A stretch of DNA of 62,540 nucleotides. Source: Desulfovibrio sp. (GTDB taxonomy: Bacteria; Desulfobacterota; Desulfovibrionia; Desulfovibrionales; Desulfovibrionaceae). The stretch covers positions 1 through 62,540 of the forward strand of contig JAILPJ010000051.1 of NCBI GenBank assembly GCA_024699605.1. The letters run 5' to 3'. The notes under the pieces were generated by a model, which saw only the letters and a program-made list of their open reading frames with translations, did not search any database and had not been told where the DNA came from. A program made the position numbers and the translations under genes. Shown one piece after another: positions 59,790 to 62,540 of the stretch. Within the stretch, counting starts at the first letter, position 1, and every line of letters begins with the position of its first letter.

Positions 59790-61256
59790 TCAGAAACGGA
59801 GCAGATGCTCGGTGTTGGCCTTGAGAAAGTCGATATTGCTCTTGAGCTCATCGCCTGCGGCGTTTTTGCCCTTGAGCTCAATGGATGAGAGGAAGGCAAG
59901 ACCACGCTCCTTAGCCTCTTCAAGATTTTTGCCCCAGATAATGGCGAGGGCCAGATTGGGGTCAAACTCCGTGGGGATTTCGTAGGAGCGATTGGTGGGG
60001 ACGTGTGTCAGCATGGTCAGCCAGGGAGTCTCTTGCCAATGAAAGGTTTCAATAGTGCCTACCCAGGGCGTGAAATTATTGGCGGGATCTTCGGCAATGA
60101 TGCGATACTCAAGTCCCACGCCCTCAGTGGCGATTTCCGCTTGGGTGTAGCCCAAATCCTCACCCAGGCCCAGACGGATCTGCTCAGAAATAAGATCTAC
60201 GCAACCGCGGCCGGCAACATGAGAAATACAGGCTGAAACACCATTTTCCACCTGAATGCGCGTGTTCACTTCCATCAGAAAGGGTTCACCGCTGCGCGTG
60301 ACAATCCATTCCCAGGTTCCCACATTGTCGTAGCCCACCTTGGTGGCCATGGTCAGTGAATAGTCAACAATGTTGGTGAGAACGCGAGCGGCATCAAAGG
60401 AATAGTCCAGGGTATCCGGAGCAAAGCCAGGAGCAACTTCAATCCGTTTTTGCCGTCCTGTGGATTGGATGGAACAGTTCCGTGTGCCAAAATGCACGGG
60501 ATGGCTCCCTGTGCGATCGGAGACAATCTGCACTTCAAGGTGGTTGAAGTCCTTGATGCGTTGCTCGATGAGCACCCCTTCATCTTTAAACTGGCGCAGC
60601 GCATAGTTGCGGATGCGTCGGTAGACTGAGCGAAACTGGTCGGGATCGTAGACTTCTTCGATGCCCATGCCGCCGCCTCCGGCCGAGGCTTTGACGAGCA
60701 CCAGGGGATGGGTGACGCCCTGTTGCTCCTGAAAGGCAAAGAGGGATTTGGCAATATGCTCTGCTTCAGCCTCGTCGTAAATGGGACGGTCCGAGCCGGG
60801 CACTGTGGGAACACCAAGGCTTCTTGCCAGCCTCTTGGTATTGATCTTGTCTCCCAGCTCACGGATGATTTTCCACGAAGGACCAATAAAAATCATGGAG
60901 CGGTCACGTTTGGTGACACGACGTGCAAAACGGAAATCTTCGGCAAAAAAGCCGTAGCCTGGGTGCACGGCTGTGCAGCCAGCCGCATCAGCAACGCTCA
61001 TGATTTCATTGGCGTCATGATAGGAGGAAACGCGGTAGAGACAGTTGTCCCCTCCCAAGGAGCGAGCCAGGTCCACGTGCCCCGATTGGGCGTCTTCGCG
61101 TGTGTAGACAGCCGCAAAGGGAATGCTTAGATTGTGGCAGGCTCGCATGATGCGCATGGCGATTTCCCCGCGATTGGCCACCAAAACTTTGTGGTCGCTC
61201 AGGGAAAGCTTGGGCTTTTGCTCTATTTCTGCCTCTTTAGGCTTATTTTTTTCCAT
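59790..61256 (-). CDS. accC: biotin carboxylase subunit
   Basis: A 488-residue ATP-grasp enzyme that carboxylates biotin. KVLVANRGEIAMRIMRAC, HPGYGFFAEDFRFAR, VKASAGGGGMGIEEV (glycine-rich loop), EVNTRIQVENGVS and EYRIIAEDPANNF are recognisable, although several differ from the standard AccC (HPGYGFLSEN, MNTRIQVEHPVT). The first 20 residues are an extra polar extension. The start at 61256 is an ATG next to a GTG. It heads the minus-strand carboxylase set and is divergent from the phosphorylase gene. Confidence 0.85.
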   Translation of the reverse strand: MEKNKPKEAEIEQKPKLSLSDHKVLVANRGEIAMRIMRACHNLSIPFAAVYTREDAQSGHVDLARSLGGDNCLYRVSSYHDANEIMSVADAAGCTAVHPGYGFFAEDFRFARRVTKRDRSMIFIGPSWKIIRELGDKINTKRLARSLGVPTVPGSDRPIYDEAEAEHIAKSLFAFQEQQGVTHPLVLVKASAGGGGMGIEEVYDPDQFRSVYRRIRNYALRQFKDEGVLIEQRIKDFNHLEVQIVSDRTGSHPVHFGTRNCSIQSTGRQKRIEVAPGFAPDTLDYSFDAARVLTNIVDYSLTMATKVGYDNVGTWEWIVTRSGEPFLMEVNTRIQVENGVSACISHVAGRGCVDLISEQIRLGLGEDLGYTQAEIATEGVGLEYRIIAEDPANNFTPWVGTIETFHWQETPWLTMLTHVPTNRSYEIPTEFDPNLALAIIWGKNLEEAKERGLAFLSSIELKGKNAAGDELKSNIDFLKANTEHLLRF

Positions 61257-61514
61257 CACGTTGTCGGCATCCTGCAGGCGACAAGTCGCGCCTAAGGTTT
61301 TGCCCTTTTACCTGACCTTTGGGATCGGGCGAAGAGGGAGTCTGCTGTATTGGGCTGAACGAAGGGGAGACGTTGTTTCTCGCAACCTCGTCGCTTGGCC
61401 AAAAGGATATAGCAGAGAAGCGTGCGAAAAGTCTAGAGCTCGTCTGTGAGCCTTGATTTTGCTGCTGTAGGCGTTTTTTTGGGGGGACATTGCCTTCGGC
61501 TTAAGGAGTTTTCC

Positions 61515-62372
61515 ATGCAGAATATGCAGAATGTTGATCAGGTGGAGGAATGTCTTGGCGTTTTGCGGGCAAAGCTCGGTTTCGCCGCAGAGACACAGTA
61601 TCCTGTGGGTTTGATTCTTGGCACGGGCCTTGGACAGGTGGCAGGCGATCTTGAGCAGTCGGCCGTTGCTTTTAGCGAGCTTCCGCATTTTCCGGTGTCT
61701 AGGGCTTCTTCACACGCGGGTTTTTTGGCGGCGACAAGGTTGTCGGGTGTGCCTGTCTTAGTCCAATCAGGTCGTTGTCATCTTTTTGAGGGGTTCAGCC
61801 CGGCGGAGATCTGTATGGGTGTGCGCGTCATGCATGGCATGGGCGTACACACGCTTGTGGTGACCAATGCCGCAGGCGCGCTCAATCCCGATTTTGAGGT
61901 TGATCGGCTTTTTCTCATCTGCGATCAGATCAATCTGACGGGAGTCTCCCCGTTGACGGGTATCAACCACGAGGCCTGGGGTGTGCGTTTCCCCGACATG
62001 AGCCAGGTTTTTGATTGCCATCTGCGTACCCTGGCTCAAAAAACAGCCATCAACCTGGGCATTGCCTTGGAGCGCGGAACGTATGTGGGGATACACGGTC
62101 CAGAACTGGAGACGCCTGCTGAAACGAGGTTGTACCGTGCGCTAGGCGGCGATGCCATAGGCATGAGCAGTGTGCTTGAGGTGATCTGCGCAAAACATCT
62201 GGGCATGAGAATCCTTGGCTTTTCCTGTCTGACGAATAAGAATTTGCCCGACTGCATGGTCGAAGTCGCCATTGAGGACATTATTGCCAGCAGTCAGCGG
62301 GCGGCAAAAGATCTTGCACGCCTGCTTTTGAGCCTTTTGCCTGACCTGGCAGACAAGCTGGCAAAGGACTGA
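61515..62372 (+). CDS. purine nucleoside phosphorylase (PNP class I)
   Basis: A 285-residue trimeric-type PNP that splits inosine and guanosine into base and ribose 1-phosphate. LILGTGLGQVAGDL holds the phosphate-binding loop, SGRCHLFEGFSPAEICMG and VVTNAAGALNPDF are conserved, and GPELETPAETRLYRALGGDAIGMSS precedes the CLTNKNLPD stretch that takes the place of the Asn-binding region. The ATG at 61515 follows AAGGAG. The longer in-frame start at 61446 is rejected. Confidence 0.92.
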   Translation: MQNMQNVDQVEECLGVLRAKLGFAAETQYPVGLILGTGLGQVAGDLEQSAVAFSELPHFPVSRASSHAGFLAATRLSGVPVLVQSGRCHLFEGFSPAEICMGVRVMHGMGVHTLVVTNAAGALNPDFEVDRLFLICDQINLTGVSPLTGINHEAWGVRFPDMSQVFDCHLRTLAQKTAINLGIALERGTYVGIHGPELETPAETRLYRALGGDAIGMSSVLEVICAKHLGMRILGFSCLTNKNLPDCMVEVAIEDIIASSQRAAKDLARLLLSLLPDLADKLAKD

Positions 62373-62540
62373 ATCTCGGCTGCGCCAAGACTCTTGTCAG
62401 GTTACTGTTCACAGCCAGCTGAGCACAGGATGCAGCAATAGACCTAGACAAGCCGTTGAGACGCCTGCCTTGAACAGGAACGACAAGGAGAAAAAAGTCC
62501 TAGAAGCTTGAAGAATCGTGGCATGATCAGCCACAGGTAG
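62373..62540. other. right end of the window
   Basis: No gene is supported after the phosphorylase stop. An AAGGAG occurs at 62486, but no start codon follows at usable distance before the edge. Confidence 0.5.

Overview
The window looks like a chromosomal segment of a sulfate-reducing member of the Desulfovibrionaceae, probably close to the gut and D. desulfuricans/D. piger type lineages. The evidence is the combination of ATP sulfurylase (sat), DsrC, a nine-heme cytochrome operon (nhcABCD), desulfoferrodoxin with rubredoxin and rubredoxin:oxygen oxidoreductase, and the tandem Desulfovibrio-type homotrimeric porins. No rRNA, CRISPR array or intact transposase was seen.

Region 1 (1-5100) differs from the rest. 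It is gene-poor, uses different codons and is full of broken reading frames. It holds a near-consensus sigma-54 promoter in front of a 32-residue membrane peptide, closed by a strong terminator. It also holds a hypothetical gene ending at an in-frame stop, a decayed nucleoside 2-deoxyribosyltransferase, a umuD interrupted by one extra C, and an intact nuclease-like DUF4268 gene. It ends at a tandem 12-bp repeat beside a tRNA cluster (Gly-CCC, Gly-GCC, Gly-GCC, Cys-GCA), so it reads as the remnant of an integrated element.

Region 2 (5500-19300) carries two tandem porins, the rsfS-gpmI-zinc ribbon operon, and a type I secretion operon: ABC transporter, membrane fusion protein, an extra exported protein, and a TolC family protein. 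An alanine/Na+ symporter follows. Region 3 (19300-32300) holds the minus-strand hyuA-trmL-cbiB set, then ilvE-dnaX-ybaB-recR, dnaK, a LpoA-like lipoprotein and gatCA.

Region 4 (32400-36250, minus strand) is the nine-heme cytochrome complex nhcABCD followed by hypC. It is a periplasm-to-membrane electron conduit likely linked to hydrogen metabolism. Region 5 (36780-43000) holds a beta-CASP ribonuclease, rsmD, coaD, miaA, a LOG family protein, tadA and two small conserved proteins. Region 6 (43000-50030, minus strand) holds mrcA-trmI-gmhB, dsrC, and the oxygen-defence set dfx-rub-roo.

Region 7 (50100-62540) has a NAGPA-type glycosidase divergent from metF, with a palindrome between them. A sigma-28 type promoter then precedes an unknown gene and flgM. 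These are followed by a VKOR-thioredoxin fusion, sat with a long leader, ssb, an acetyl-CoA-carboxylase-like set (biotin carboxylase, fused alpha-beta carboxyltransferase, unusual biotinyl-like protein), and purine nucleoside phosphorylase. Gene products were identified by reading the translations; no database search was run.
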